Notes: generated from the sequence alone by a model not told the origin. A stretch of 64,000 bases of DNA from Cryptomeria japonica (GCF_030272615.1 NC_081414.1:913951648-914015647); one strand, 5' to 3'. Positions 1 to 10,990 are shown, numbered from the stretch's first letter. Numbers and translations: made by a program.

Positions 1-717
1 CCATCTCCATGTCCTAATCCTACATATCCACTCCAAGATCTCATTTCTTTTGATGATCCCATTATTCCCCCCCTTCTATCTCATGAAGAGTTCACCATTG
101 ATCCTAATCCCCCTCATGAAACTAACATTTTGGAGTAAGATGTTCATGAATCGTCCACTTTGGTCTATTTTGATCCACTTCATGATCTCATTATTTCTCT
201 CATGTCATTTCCACCTCATAATGGACTCATGTCTTCTTCCCAAACAAAAGAGTATCCTACAAGTCAAGATATTCATAAAGGAAAAGGTGTAGATCTCCAC
301 AAGCAAGAACCCCTTCATGTTAAAAAAAATATTAATGGTCATGGCCTCAGTGACATTCCTCAAGACGTTAGTACCCCTTCTAAATCCAACATCCCTTCAA
401 AAACCAAACATATCCTTTCCCCTTCATCCTTTCCATCCATCTTATGTCCTTATATCTCTTCATCCTCTATGAAAGGTCAGAAAAGGCACACATCCTTGAG
501 TAAATTTAATCCATCCAAAAGACCTCCATTTCATTCGTATCCATCCATGCATTCCTTTCCCCTCCAAGCAATTTGGATGCCAAGTATAATAGTCATAAGT
601 CTAGCAATCCACATGTATTCCAGGATCAACATGTCTAGTCTAATTGACGTGTCAAAACAAAGCAAAATATGCTCCAAAAAAAAAGGAAATATCCAAACGG
701 CAACAAAGTCCCACTAA
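1..717 (+). pseudogene. Unknown retroelement ORF fragment
   Basis: One plus-strand frame stays open from the left edge to 717, broken only by a TAA about 48 codons in. The product is rich in Pro, Ser, His and Lys, with acidic Asp/Glu patches near the start, and no catalytic motif is visible. It enters from outside the window, so its N-terminus is missing. It lies upstream of the polypurine tract and LTR at 3412-5239, in the same orientation. That position suits the 3' end of an LTR-element reading frame or an extra ORF. I do not recognise the family. The pyrimidine-rich composition could also keep a frame open by chance, so coding status is only moderately supported. Confidence 0.3.
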
Positions 718-739
718 AAAAAAGAAAGAAAAGTGAAAA

Positions 740-1153
740 TCTATTTGGGTTCCTAAATCCGTTGTGCAAGCAATGCGTTTTAAGGAACCACAAAAGCATG
801 AAAAATAAAAAACCACGTGGATTCCTGAATGACTCCTTGAAGCACAAAAATAAAAATCCAACTTGGCATCCAAAATTTCTATTCATCCATCCAAACCTTT
901 CAAATTTGTTCCTCCATCACCTTCTTCATCTATTTTGGGTCCTTATTTCCCAAAATCCCTAGCTATTCCTTCATCAAAATCTCCATATCCAAAATCCACT
1001 CTTCCTCCATCAGTCCATCGCCCCTCAAGGTGTGTGCCAATGTTGATCTTGCCTTCATTTCCATCCACTCAAGCCCAATTCTTCCAATACCCTATCCATT
1101 ATCCAATGCATATTTTCCATCCTTCCATCCCTTTGGTCCAATCCTTTGCATAA
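740..1153 (+). pseudogene. Degraded continuation with W-[VIH]-P-[KE] repeats
   Basis: Just past the previous frame, short peptides built on Trp-Val-Pro-Lys recur three times (near 745, 818 and 859), the third in a shifted frame. A Pro/Ser-rich stretch follows to 1153. The pattern looks like decayed protein repeats or a decayed inter-domain linker of a retroelement polyprotein. No domain can be assigned. Confidence 0.2.
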
Positions 1154-1221
1154 ATCCTTTCCTTACTTTCATCTCATTTTCTATGTCATTATCTTACCGT
1201 CTTTGAGCATGCTTTTAAAGG

Positions 1222-1960
1222 TCGTGGTCCATTTTTTTCAAGGCTACTATCCAAACAACAAGATGCTTGAGTCCTTCTTCCATCCCCTATCATGTGTCCA
1301 TTTTCAACTAAAATATCAAAATCCAAAAAAAAATTGAAAAAAAGGAAAAAGAAAAAGAAAAAATAAAGAAAAATAATTCGTCCATTGGTGAAAAATTGGA
1401 AAAAAGGCGCCTTGGGAAAGTACTACGATGAAAACCTGGCAAACAGGCGTCATGTGTAATCCATGAACTTCTTGCATGTCATATTTGGGGACAGGTTTTA
1501 TCCTATCATATCCTTTTTGCCTTTCATTCCTCCATTATCATGTCATATCCTATTACCCTTCATTATCCTATCATGTCCTATTACCCTTCATATCCTATTG
1601 TTCCTCATGTACATATCCTCTTTTCCACCTTTGATCTTGACAAGGCTGAGGATCTTCATGAGCATCATGCTTCCTATTCGCAACTTTCAGTCTATCATAA
1701 CTTTTGGTCATTTATCCATTGGCTTATTACAACTTTTCATCCATATTCCACTGGATTATCACTACCTTTCGTCCATATTCCTTGGCTTATTGCAACCTTT
1801 TGTCACTATCCCTTAGCCTATCCCAACCTTCAGTCCATGTCCCTTATCCATTCTCGGTCTTGCTTATCCTATCCATATCTTATCACTATCCATACACTCT
1901 TTTTCGTTCCTCGATCTTGATCTCACATAAGGACACAAAATTTAAACATGGTGTCAAAAA
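1222..1960. repeat. Dispersed repeat X, copy 1
   Basis: This pyrimidine-rich block, full of TATCC/CATGTCC words, recurs in direct orientation at 5243-5880. Both copies share the entry segment with ATGCTTGAGTCC and CCCTATCATG, and a later segment with CAAGGC(T/G)GAGGATCTTCATG. It is taken as internal sequence of a degraded LTR element. Confidence 0.6.
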
Positions 1961-2185
1961 CCTCTTGACATGTCCCTCATGCCATGCCATTGCCTTACAT
2001 TGTCATATCCAGTTCCTTATCCCATAATGCGATTGCCCTTGGACATTGAATATATTTTGTCTCCATAATAAATGGCCTTCGTCTTCCATCTATCCACCAA
2101 CATTTCAGAAAGCTTGTTTATCCATTTGTCATATTCCTTGCCTTGCTAGACAGTGGGGGTAAAATCATAAAACCAATTTAAAAAC

Positions 2186-2370
2186 ATCAAAAAAATGCCC
2201 CAAAATAATCCAAAAACATCGAAAAAATGTCCTAAAATTATCCAAAAATATTCGAAAAATGTCCTGAAATAATTGCAAAAAAATTTAAAAACTTCCTAAA
2301 ATAATACAAAAACATTCATAAAAACGTCTTGAAATAATCCAAAAGCATTGTAAAATGTCCTAGAAAAAGC
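2186..2370. repeat. AT-rich short tandem repeat, unit about 33-37 bp
   Basis: Five or six degenerate copies of a unit containing ATGTCCTAAAATAATCC followed by an A-rich stretch are arranged head to tail. It is non-coding. The rest of 1960-2820 holds nothing recognisable. Confidence 0.55.
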
Positions 2371-2819
2371 ACAAAAAAATCAAAATGTTAGAAAACACTA
2401 AAAATTTCAAAACATTAAAAATTCAAAAACAATTGCTTTTGTTTCATTTCACCAATAAAATGTCCCTTTTGTACATAGACAAACATTTGTGTAGACAACA
2501 AATAGATAACATGTTAAAACATTGCACTTCACAAATCATGCATCAACAGACTAACTATTCAACCAACCAAGCATCCAAATTGATCAAAGTTGTCCTATCA
2601 ATCAACAATATCAACATTATCGATCCTTTGTCAACATTATTATGGGTCTTATGCAGGGTGTGGTATACTCGAAACTAGACTATGTCCTGTCTTAGATGGG
2701 GTACTGTACTCCTTGAAACTAGATAGCATGATTGTCCTTTCACTACAACATTATCACCTTTTGGCAATGAAGATCAGAATGTTTGTCTGACTTTGTTGGA
2801 TTTGTGAGGCTTATCTTTC

Positions 2820-3411
2820 ATTGATTTATCTTTGATCATGTTCCTATGTCACTCGATGATGTCATTGAGTGATATAGAGTGGTCGGGATGGTTCATGATC
2901 ATTTTTTTTTTTCTGTTTGCGGGGTGTTTGATAGATTTATGGGGCACGTATGTCTTTGGTGTCTGTGATAAGTACGTTCACTTTGTGAACATCGCACATA
3001 CCTCGACCTTTGACATACGTATTGTCTTAGGTAGTTTTTGACTCATTTTTTGTCTGCAATGTCTCTGTTTTACGCAAAGGGATTGCATTATCGCTTTGGC
3101 CTTCAATGCCATGATGCACTGCATCTGTTTTGCAATATCAAAATAAAGGTTCTCACCTACTCTTTGTGCATTTGTGAAAGCAAGATTATTCTTCACCACT
3201 AACTCTTCTCCATCTAATTTCCTCAAACTAACATTTCTTCTGTCAGTCATTGCAGTCATCTTGGTCTAGTCCTGGTATTATTTTCGATAAATTGGCCTCT
3301 TTTTTGGATTTTTTCGGCCAATTCCTCTAGGGGGCATCCATATATGTTGTCATTTTTTGGGGCATATTTCTTGATTGTTCTTTGAAACAACACTCATAAT
3401 CACATTGTCTC
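2820..3411 (+). repeat. Dispersed repeat Y, copy 1 (upstream of a PPT)
   Basis: This block recurs at 6236-6942. Shared landmarks are TTTGATCATGTTCCTATG, a CTCGATGATGTCA segment, and the stretch leading into the purine tract. Both copies end at a purine-rich tract followed by TGTAG, so the block is the 3' untranslated internal part of a plus-oriented LTR element. Confidence 0.6.
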
Positions 3412-4509
3412 AAAGAGGGGCAAAATGTAGGCATCTAAAAATGGTCAACGCTTGTGGTGTCATACTTTAACATGTCTGCGTGACCTTATTTTAGGGTTTT
3501 CGCATCCTATTAAAATTTCTTCTATGTCACACACTTGATCTTTATTATTTGTCGACATTTTGTCATTCTTCTGTATTTCTTGCATTTGTTGCATTTTCAA
3601 TTAGGTCTTGTCAACATTATCATTATCAATTGCGATCTTTGATCATTATCAATATTATCATGTCAATTGGACATCGTCAACCCTTCTCAATGTTGAATTA
3701 GGGTTTTATCTTGATCAATCATCAATTTATCAATCTCTTATCAATTTACGACTGATTTGTCATTGGTCTTTGGTCATTCGACCTTCATCAAGTCGACCTT
3801 TTATCAATATTTGATCGATTTGTCATCGATCTCAGTCAATCATCATTTCTCATCAATTTGGATCGATTACTCATTGGTCCTCATCAATTGGCATCTATCA
3901 ATTTCATCCTTGTCAATCTTAATCAATTTATCATTGCTCTTTATCAAGTAACATTGACACTTTATCAATTATCCAATTTTCATCATTAAACAATTGATCA
4001 AATCGACCCTATATCAATTATCTTTTGTCATGACCTAATTATCGTCCTTGCATTTCTAATTCATCTCCTAGGGTTCTGTGATTTAATCCTATTTTGTCAT
4101 TTTCCCTCCAGGTTAAATAAATTTATTTATTTTATCCTAGGTCCACTTGTCACAATTAAGCATTTCATTTAATTGGCTAATTAAATCCTCTTTGTGAATT
4201 AATTAATGAATGAATATTTATTAATTAATTTCACCTAATCTTTCCTATTTTCATCATTTCTAATTTACTAATTTCTTAATTCATTATTTCCACCTAATTT
4301 CCTAATTCCTATTTTCCACCTAATTTCCTAATTTTCTAAATTAATTTCCAACTCATTATCTCTCTCAAGTGGCTCCTATTTTTGTTCTTTAATTTGGAAG
4401 AATGTTTCCTTTTTCGTCATGAGTTTGGATATGGCATCGTATCCTAACACTAGATTTGATATCTAGTCTTATCCTCTTGCATGGGAAAGTGTGTCATGGC
4501 ATTTCTTTC

Positions 4510-4644
4510 TATTGAGACATGGACCAGCTAGGACTCGAACCTAGGACCTTCCATACGCTGCTAGAGTGCTCTACCACTAAGCTACTAGCCCCTCTTGGAC
4601 CAGTCCATCGTCAGTCTGGGTGTGGCTTATTTCCAACACCAACA
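4510..4644 (-). repeat. TRIM 3' LTR (135 bp)
   Basis: Its plus-strand left end reads TATTGAG where the other copy has TGTTGAG, so the terminal CA of the element strand has mutated. Its outer flank is the CTTTC duplication. The tRNA-like block lies at 4520-4591. Confidence 0.93.
4520..4591 (-). other. tRNA-like sequence with Pol III A and B boxes, TRIM 3' LTR
   Basis: Second copy of the tRNA-like block. The acceptor stem still pairs fully (GGGCTAG with CTGGTCC), and the T stem and B box GGTTCGAGTCC are unchanged. One substitution falls in the D stem (GCTT/GAGC still pairs through a G-U). Substitutions between the copies mostly preserve pairing, although so few changes prove little. Confidence 0.82.
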
Positions 4645-4695
4645 CCCCCCTTAAGCCACACCTCTCATGTGCTTGGGGCTCCTAACCTAGACTTG

Positions 4696-4707
4696 GCTCT
4701 GATACCA
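4696..4707 (-). promoter_or_regulatory. TRIM primer-binding site
   Basis: The minus strand reads TGGTATCAGAGC, complementary to the 3' end of plant initiator Met-tRNA. It directly abuts the 5' LTR at 4708. The purine tract is at 4645-4654, next to the other LTR. Confidence 0.92.
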
Positions 4708-4842
4708 TGTTGAGACATGGACCAACTAGGACTCGAACCTAGGACATTCCATATGCTGCTGGAGTGCTCTACCATTGAGCTACTGGCCCCTCTTGGACCA
4801 GTCCATCATCAGTCCAGGTGTGGCTTATTTCCAACACCAACA
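4708..4842 (-). repeat. TRIM 5' LTR (135 bp)
   Basis: The termini are canonical TG...CA. The primer-binding site abuts it at 4707, and the outer flank at 4843-4847 is CTTTC. The tRNA-like block lies at 4718-4789. Confidence 0.93.
4718..4789 (-). other. tRNA-like sequence with Pol III A and B boxes, TRIM 5' LTR
   Basis: Seventy-two bases fold on the tRNA plan. The acceptor stem is 7 bp (GGGCCAG with TTGGTCC, two G-U pairs) with discriminator A. The D stem is a perfect 4 bp (GCTC/GAGC), and the T stem a perfect 5 bp (CTAGG/CCTAG) with loop TTCGAGT. A 5-base variable loop fits between anticodon and T arms. The anticodon arm is poor: only TCCA/TGGA pairs, around an 8-base loop, so no anticodon is assigned. 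TAGCTCAATGG fits the A box, and GGTTCGAGTCC matches the B box consensus exactly. It is probably a domesticated tRNA relic giving the LTR an internal Pol III promoter, not a working tRNA gene. Confidence 0.85.
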
Positions 4843-5242
4843 CTTTCTAAATCTGATTTTTCCTATTTTTGAATCCAATCACATCTAATATCAATTTCAT
4901 TCTAATTTTTGTCCTCTATACAATTTTATATATACATTGGATGCATTTCTCATCAGAATAAACCATGCTTCGAGTAATCTTATGCTACAATTTCATCTGT
5001 CCATCTTGATTTTCATTTGTATTTGTGCTTCGTAGGTGAGATCCACATCAAATTTGAAGGTGAAAGAAGAACAATGGAGGTCAATTGAAGGAGATTGTAT
5101 TTGGTTTGCATTTCTTGTTTATATCTTATCTTCAATTCTTTCATTGAATGTATTAGGATCTTTTTCATTGCAATTTAGCTTTCGTGGTTAGCTAATTTAA
5201 TTGCTTTGATTCTTTATGCTTGATTTCCTAGTTACAACAGTC

Positions 5243-5880
5243 ATGGTCCATTTTTCATGGGTACCATCCATAGGAAAGATGCTTGAGTCCTACTTTCATC
5301 CCCTATCATGTATCCATTTTCTGCTAAAAAGTAAAAAATACAAAAAAAAATTGAAGAAATAAAAAAAGAGCAAAAAAAGAAAAAGAAAAGTAAAGAAAAA
5401 TTGTTTGTCCTCTTATGAAAACCTAGCAAACAAGCGCCTTGGGAAAGTACCATGATGAAAAATTAGAAAACATACATCATGTGTAATCCTTCATCTTCTT
5501 GCATACCATACATGGGGGTAGGTTTTATCCTATCATGTCCTATTATCCTTCATTATCCTATCATCCTTCATTATCATATCGTACCCCTATCATACCCTCT
5601 AATTATCCTATCGTCCCTCATATCCCTATTCCTTTTTCCAACTTTGATCTTAACAAGGCGGAGGATCTTCATGAGCATCATGCATCCTGTTCGCAAATTT
5701 CAGTCCTTATCCATTGGCTTATTACAACCTTTCGTCCATATTACTTAGCTAATTGGAAACTTTTGTCACTATTCCTTAGCCTATCGTAACCTTCAGTCCA
5801 TATCCCTTATCCATTTTTTTAATCTTTCTTATGATCTCCATATCTTATCATTGTCCATACACTCTTTTCTATCTGATATA
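5243..5880. repeat. Dispersed repeat X, copy 2
   Basis: Direct repeat of 1222-1960, starting almost immediately after the first LTR. Similarity to copy 1 stops at this junction, so a primer-binding site and any gag-pol have been deleted here or were never present. The rest, 5880-6235, holds nothing recognisable. Confidence 0.6.
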
Positions 5881-6235
5881 ATCAAGTAATCTTATGTTGG
5901 CTTAATAGCTCTAGAATCTTTATTTGTGCATCCATACTATAGCTATGTTTTCATCCATAATCCTCATTTGAGCATTCATCCATCTCTCACTCCACATCCT
6001 TACTCACTTGTTGTGCAATTGGAGAGAAATCCAGATCAACCAAGAAGGGAAAATCCAAACAATTGGAGCACAAGGGCACATCTTCCACTTCATCAAGCCC
6101 AAATCAAAGGAGAAGCTATAATAAGGTATAATGGTTTTATCTTGTGTTTTGATTGATTTATTTACATTATAACAATTGAAACTTGCCTTCCTAGTTTTGA
6201 CCCTCTTCAAATCTTATTTTTCATTTATTTATATT

Positions 6236-6942
6236 TGATCATGTTCCTATGCTACTCGATGATGTCACTAAGTGATTTAGGGTGGCCAAGATAGCTCATG
6301 GTTTTTCTTCTTTTTTCATTTTCTATTTGTGGAGTGTTTCATAAAATTTTGGGGCAAGTATGTCTTGGGTGTCTGTGTAAGTACGTTCCCATTGAGGTTG
6401 TCTCACATACCTCGACATTTGACACACCTCATGTCTTAGGATGTTTTGAATCATTCCTTGTTTGCAACATGTCTGACTTACGCAAATGGATTGCATTATT
6501 GCCCTGGCCTTCAATGCCATGGTGTGCCGCTTTCATTATGCCATATCAATTAAAGGTTCTCACCTACTATTTGTATTTGTGAAAGTAAGATTTAATTACA
6601 CTAATCTTTCTTCACTTCTCACTTGCATTTCTTTTGGATAACGTTTCTTCTATCCCATCAATCATTCTATCTATTCATCAAATCAATCATTATCATGGTT
6701 CATTTGATATCAATCAACCCCTTTTCAATAATTAATTAGCATTTTTCATTTCTTACTAACTAATTTTCTATTTTCCCATTTTTCTCTTTCATCTAACATT
6801 CTTCTCTTCTTTCGAGAGATCATTCATTTTTTTAATACATAAACAATCTCTCGAGGGGGCATCCTACCTTCATCCCTTGGTTTTTTGGGGCATGATATTT
6901 TTTCAATTTTCTTTGAAACAATGCTCAAAATCGCATTGTATC
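6236..6942 (+). repeat. Dispersed repeat Y, copy 2 (upstream of a PPT)
   Basis: Direct repeat of 2820-3411, with small indels. It ends at the second purine tract. Confidence 0.6.
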
Positions 6943-8281
6943 AAAGAGGGGCAAAATGTAGACACTAAAAAAAGGTCAACACCTATGTCACCTATTTTTA
7001 ACATATCATGTGCACAATCTTTACTGACCCAATTCTCCCAATTCTTCCTATTTTTGTCCAATTTGACCAAATTGAGGTTTACAGATGTTAGCTTGACTAA
7101 TTTGGCCTCTTACATTTAATTAATTAATTAAACCCCCTTTTATTAACAATTCTTCTAATTCTTAAATAAATAAATTAAATAATTTATTTATTTGTCTCCT
7201 TTGTCCATTAATTAAATAAATTTATTTTCTTTAATTAACTAACTCATAAATATGAACAATAAATTGATAAACATTTTTTATTAATTTATCATATTTATCT
7301 TCCTCCAAAATAAGGATAATTAATAAATTTTATTTATTAATTCATATTTATCTGCTTTTTGTGAGGAGATATCTCTAATTATCCTCTCATGTGAGGATAT
7401 TTCCTACTTTTAAAAAAAAATTATTCTTTTGTTTTATCCTCTTATATGGAGATATTTAATGATTTTTAATTATTAAATATTCTCATAAAATCCTCCTAAT
7501 TTTCAAATTTGGAAACTAATATCTTTCCTTGATTTTCAAAAATCAATCTTTTTAGCAATGTCTCATTAATTTTAATTTTAAATTCTACAATGAAGTATGC
7601 ATCTTCAAAAATCTATTTTTTCTTGTGAGGAGATAATTAATAAATCTAGTTTATTAATTTTTTTATAAGAGGGTATTTTCTTTATTTTTAATTCTTCTAT
7701 TTATCTTTTGGAATGAAGATATTTAATAATTTTTAATTATTAAAATCTTCCTCTTACTTTCAACTTGCTAATTTGGTATTTATGAGAAGATAACTAAAGA
7801 TTTTATTATTTATTCTCATAATATCTTCCCATTTTCTTTCTTCTATCTTCATCCTTCCCTAAATGGTAGCTTTGTTGTGCGCTCAATGAGGTCCGTCCAT
7901 CTAACAAAAAATCTAATCAATCTTAACCATCCAATCAATCCCAAATTTTCTATAAATTGATCTCTCATTGCTCATTTTCAACAACCAAATTTCAAGTATC
8001 TTTACATTGTCAATTTCATTTTATTTTGCTACCATCTTGCTTCTATCACACTTGCATCTTGTAGGTGCGATCCACATACATCTATTTGAAGGAGAAAAAA
8101 AAATCAATGGAGAATTATAGAGGAGACATCTGTGTTTGTGATGGTTTGTGTTTATTTTAATTGTCTTATCTTCATAGCTCTATTAAATTTATTAGGATCT
8201 TTTCATTTATTAGGATAGTTATGTTTAGGATGTTAAAACAATGTTAAGTCAATTATGGTGTTTTGATTCTTATAGACGACA
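6943..8281 (+). repeat. Second related LTR, with purine tract
   Basis: The tract CAAAGAGGGGCAAAA ends at 6956, and the LTR begins TGTAGACACT at 6957. The right end near 8281 (GACGACA) is inferred from where similarity to the first LTR stops. The interior is very AT-rich, with many TTAATTAA-type words. No target-site duplication pairs this end with the start of the first LTR, so the pair is better read as two broken 3' ends than as one intact element. Confidence 0.45.
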
Positions 8282-8754
8282 ATTTGTATATGTGATTAGA
8301 TTATTCCTCTATAATAATAATGAATGAGAGTTTGTCCTTTTGTATACCATTCTAATAATTACTTATTTTTTAACAAATAAATACATTTATTACCATCAAA
8401 GGTAAGTCTACTATTTTACATCATTGGTTTGCCAAATAATAAAAAAATAGAAATATTCTTTAATTATAATAAATAAAGCAAGTGAACAAAAATAAAAAAT
8501 TGAAATGATAACCTCTTATAGATAAATATGTTGCATACACTCATATTGTAAATTTGCAACGAGGAGGATTACAGTAGAGTAAAAAATTAGTAGTGCATAC
8601 TGCAATACAGTGGTAATAGAATTGGGGAATGAGAGCGCAGAAGGGCAGTTGCCAACAATCCACCTCTATCTAGCGCTAAGCCCAAGAAAATCTACATAGT
8701 TACAATTATCATAAAATTGGAAGTTATGAAAAAGATATAGGTAGTGTTTGCGTT
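8282..8754. other. Expansin downstream spacer
   Basis: AT-rich sequence between the LTR-like block and the expansin stop codon. No ORF or repeat is seen. It should contain the expansin 3' UTR, but I cannot place a polyadenylation signal with confidence. Confidence 0.4.
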
Positions 8755-9984
8755 TTATATCTGAGCACCGGTAAAAGTCTGGCCGAATTGCCAGGTTGGG
8801 GGAGCCACATTGTAAGAGGTTACTGTTCTCCCATCACTGGTGGTGACTTGAAATGAAAGGCTTTGCCCGTCTAGTTTGCTGTTGCTCTGCCAATTTTGGC
8901 CCCAATTTCTTCTCATAGCCTGCCACCCTGTTTGAGAGCCCTTTATCGAAACTGCATTCACGTCCCCTGCTCCGCCCACGTTGGTGATGAGCACCAGATT
9001 AAAGTAGGAGCCGCCATTTATGGTGAACCGAATTCCACCGCTTTTCTTACATGCCACTCTACAACAAAACAGAAATCGATTCCAGGTTCAAGATTATGAA
9101 CAGGTTCAAGATTATGAACACCTTATGATATCAAGTTTTTACAATCTATAAAGGATTAATGCAGATGTTTCTGAATTAGATTGTGTTAAGATTTTTTTGC
9201 ATCAATATTTTGGATCACACTAAGCATATATCATTAGTATGTAAAAGATTTTTTATATCATCATTTCAGATTACATTTGGTGATCTATCATCAGAATGTA
9301 AAAGAGAAATCTTTTACATCATAATAATAGATTGTGAAATGTGATCCAAAACATTGATGCAAAAAATTCTTTATACAATCTAATCCAAAAACATCTACAT
9401 TAACTATGAACACTATTTATTAAGATTGAGCTCTCTACTACTAGGGTGGAGAAGAAACCTTTGGTAGAGAACAGGGACTATTCCTGCCTTGTGAATTGCA
9501 ATGCTGTTGAACATTGGCTCTGAAAGATCAAAATGCTGAAGAGGGGGATTACACCACCCCCCTGCATTGTTAGAAAGAGCGTAGTTGGGCGGGCATAAAT
9601 TGGTGGCGGTGACCACAATCGAATTGGGCAGACACCATTGTGGGTCATCATTGCATTTTATTTCATAGCAAGCTCCGCATGTCAGCCCATTATTGAACAG
9701 AGCAGTGCTTAGAGCCGCATTGTTGATTCCGTATCCTTGGTCGTATAGATTTCCATACCCACACGCACCACCTGCATTTATTCTTGTTTGTTTGCATTAT
9801 TCACCAAAATATTACTCTATTGCTATTGCTATTACTATGGAATGGAGGAGAAAAGATAATTACCCATAGTGCCGGATGCATCACCACCCCCATAAAATGT
9901 CGCATGAGCGTTTGTCCAGCCTTGAACAATTTCAAATCTGGTTATCCACAGGAAACTCAGCAACAAAAGGTTAATAATCGCCAT
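8755..9984 (-). CDS. EXPA: Alpha-expansin (EXPA), three exons
   Basis: Secreted cell-wall-loosening protein that acts without hydrolysis on cellulose-xyloglucan contacts. Exons on the minus strand are 9984-9864, 9771-9459 and 9058-8755, joined at GT/AG introns of 92 and 400 bp. The spliced frame is 738 bp, giving 245 residues, close to the usual 250. Residues 1 to about 22 are a hydrophobic signal peptide. The GH45-like domain follows, with GGACGYG at 41-47, eight cysteines, and HFD at 120-122. The C-terminal CBM63 domain spans about 148-245, with conserved Trp at 190, 197, 201 and 234. The start was chosen because ATG at 9984 leads straight into the signal peptide and no further upstream start is needed. 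No stop or frameshift is seen, so this is the only clearly functional gene here. Which EXPA paralogue it is cannot be told. Confidence 0.95.
9160..9399. mobile_element. MITE-like inverted-repeat element in expansin intron 2
   Basis: A 240-bp element has terminal inverted repeats that pair over 59 bp with about 7 mismatches, and more weakly for roughly 50 bp further in. The ends read TGCAGATGTTT on the left and, reverse complemented, TGTAGATGTTT on the right. TTAA flanks both sides (9156-9159 and 9400-9403), which fits a TTAA duplication or a TTA/TAA one as in Tourist/PIF-Harbinger elements, so the superfamily is open. It has no coding capacity. It fills more than half of intron 2, away from both splice sites, and the transcript would fold there into a long hairpin. 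Confidence 0.82.
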
Positions 9985-10123
9985 TGGTATTAAAATTTAA
10001 ATCTGGTTCCAAGCTTGCACAAAAAATAGATACACAGAGACCAAACTAAAATTAAAGAAGAATTAATAACTTAAGAACGATGAACAAGAGGTAATTGCGA
10101 TGAGGTAGGAGGAAGGAAGAGGT

Positions 10124-10131
10124 ATTATATA
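10124..10131 (-). promoter_or_regulatory. Putative TATA box of the expansin gene
   Basis: The minus strand reads TATATAAT, about 140 bp upstream of the ATG at 9984. This would put the transcription start about 110 bp upstream of the ATG. The region between is purine/pyrimidine-skewed, as is common in plant 5' leaders. Confidence 0.55.
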
Positions 10132-10139
10132 GCGGCTGG

Positions 10140-10990
10140 AGCGGGAGAAGAATAGCATTTTGTGGATGAAAAACCATCCAAATTAAAACCACCCAGGCAG
10201 CTCATTTATTTACGTTTACGGTGTGAAAATGTTTGTGCTCAACTGACGATACCCAAATTAGCTCGATTCGTAGCTAATTTTCCTGCTTCGGGGTTTAATT
10301 AGTCTGGTTTAGCTTGCAATCTTAGCTGTTAAACTGAATCTAGTATTCAAGAAAATCCTTCAGTTCTGATTTAACTTAGGGATCCGTTATATGTCAGAAA
10401 GAAAGGTTATACTTCAACCTCGCATAACAAATTTTACTAAAGATTGTAGATTTCTATACTGAAATGTACACTATAACAACGAACTTAACACTTGTAAAAA
10501 TGTAGGCTACCAATGTTACATGCGGTACGCTGCAACTCGCGTGGGAAGCGGGAGTGCTGGTAATAAATGCCCGAATTCTTTCCATTTTGATTGGCTAACC
10601 CCTTGTTAGACGGTGAATCCACTACAGATCCAAGGACAGAGCAATTCTGGATCCAGAATGGGGATATAAGATTCATGTTATTGATTTTTAGGAAAAAATT
10701 ACAGCCGTTGTTTGCATGATTAATGGTGTGTAATGTTCGTGTTATTGACTTTCTGTGGTACAACAGTACCATTTTAGAGCCAGAATAGATGCAGGCCACA
10801 TCCAATGGGATTTTTCAAACAAATATCCACGTAATATTTAAAAAAATAAATATAAACAGAAATATTTTATCCACCAATAATTTATCCATGTAATATTTTG
10901 GGCAGTATGGAGTTGTTGCTTATTTAAAAGAAATAAAAAAAATATAAACAGAAATAAAATAGAATTGGTCGTAAATTGGAGCACTCATGA
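10140..10990. other. Upstream spacer of the expansin gene
   Basis: Contains the distal expansin promoter and AT-rich sequence. A 106-codon minus-strand ORF (10485-10805) resembles nothing I know, and I treat it as chance. No repeat boundary is seen. Confidence 0.3.

Larger units (their letters stand above)
4510..4842 (-). mobile_element. Complete TRIM retrotransposon with tRNA-like sequence in its LTRs
   Basis: This is a 333-bp element with two 135-bp direct repeats (4510-4644 and 4708-4842) and a 63-bp internal region. Read on the minus strand, the 5' LTR (4842 to 4708) runs from TGTTGGTG to CTCAACA. It is followed with no gap by TGGTATCAGAGC, the plant initiator-Met-tRNA primer-binding site. 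A TTAAGGGGGG purine tract then abuts the 3' LTR. The 5 bp on each side (4505-4509 and 4843-4847) are both CTTTC, a perfect target-site duplication. By eye the LTRs differ at about 11 positions, so the insertion is not recent. It encodes no protein and would depend on another element's enzymes. It is nested in the LTR at 3426-5239. Confidence 0.93.
3412..5239 (+). repeat. LTR of a degraded plus-strand LTR element, with purine tract
   Basis: The tract CAAAGAGGGGCAAAA runs up to 3425, and the LTR-like sequence starts TGTAGGCATC at 3426. A related sequence starts at 6957 after an almost identical tract. The two also share their ends: a GTAGGTG(A/C)GATCCACAT segment, ATTAGGATCTTTT, and a closing TTTTGATTCTT-like stretch. 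The right boundary (about 5239) is approximate. The TRIM at 4510-4842 is inserted here, so the original LTR was about 1.48 kb. No primer-binding site follows it; repeat X follows directly. Confidence 0.5.

Noticed and set aside
4519..4713. 64-codon ORF containing LGLEPRTF, often annotated as a hypothetical protein
   Set aside because: It is the antisense translation of the tRNA-like block in the TRIM LTR, a well-known artefact.
4718..4789. Functional tRNA gene
   Set aside because: The anticodon arm pairs poorly and has an 8-base loop, and both copies are inside LTRs of a mobile element.
10485..10805. 106-codon ORF upstream of the expansin gene
   Set aside because: No motif, no composition bias and no homology I can recognise; it lies in promoter-side spacer.
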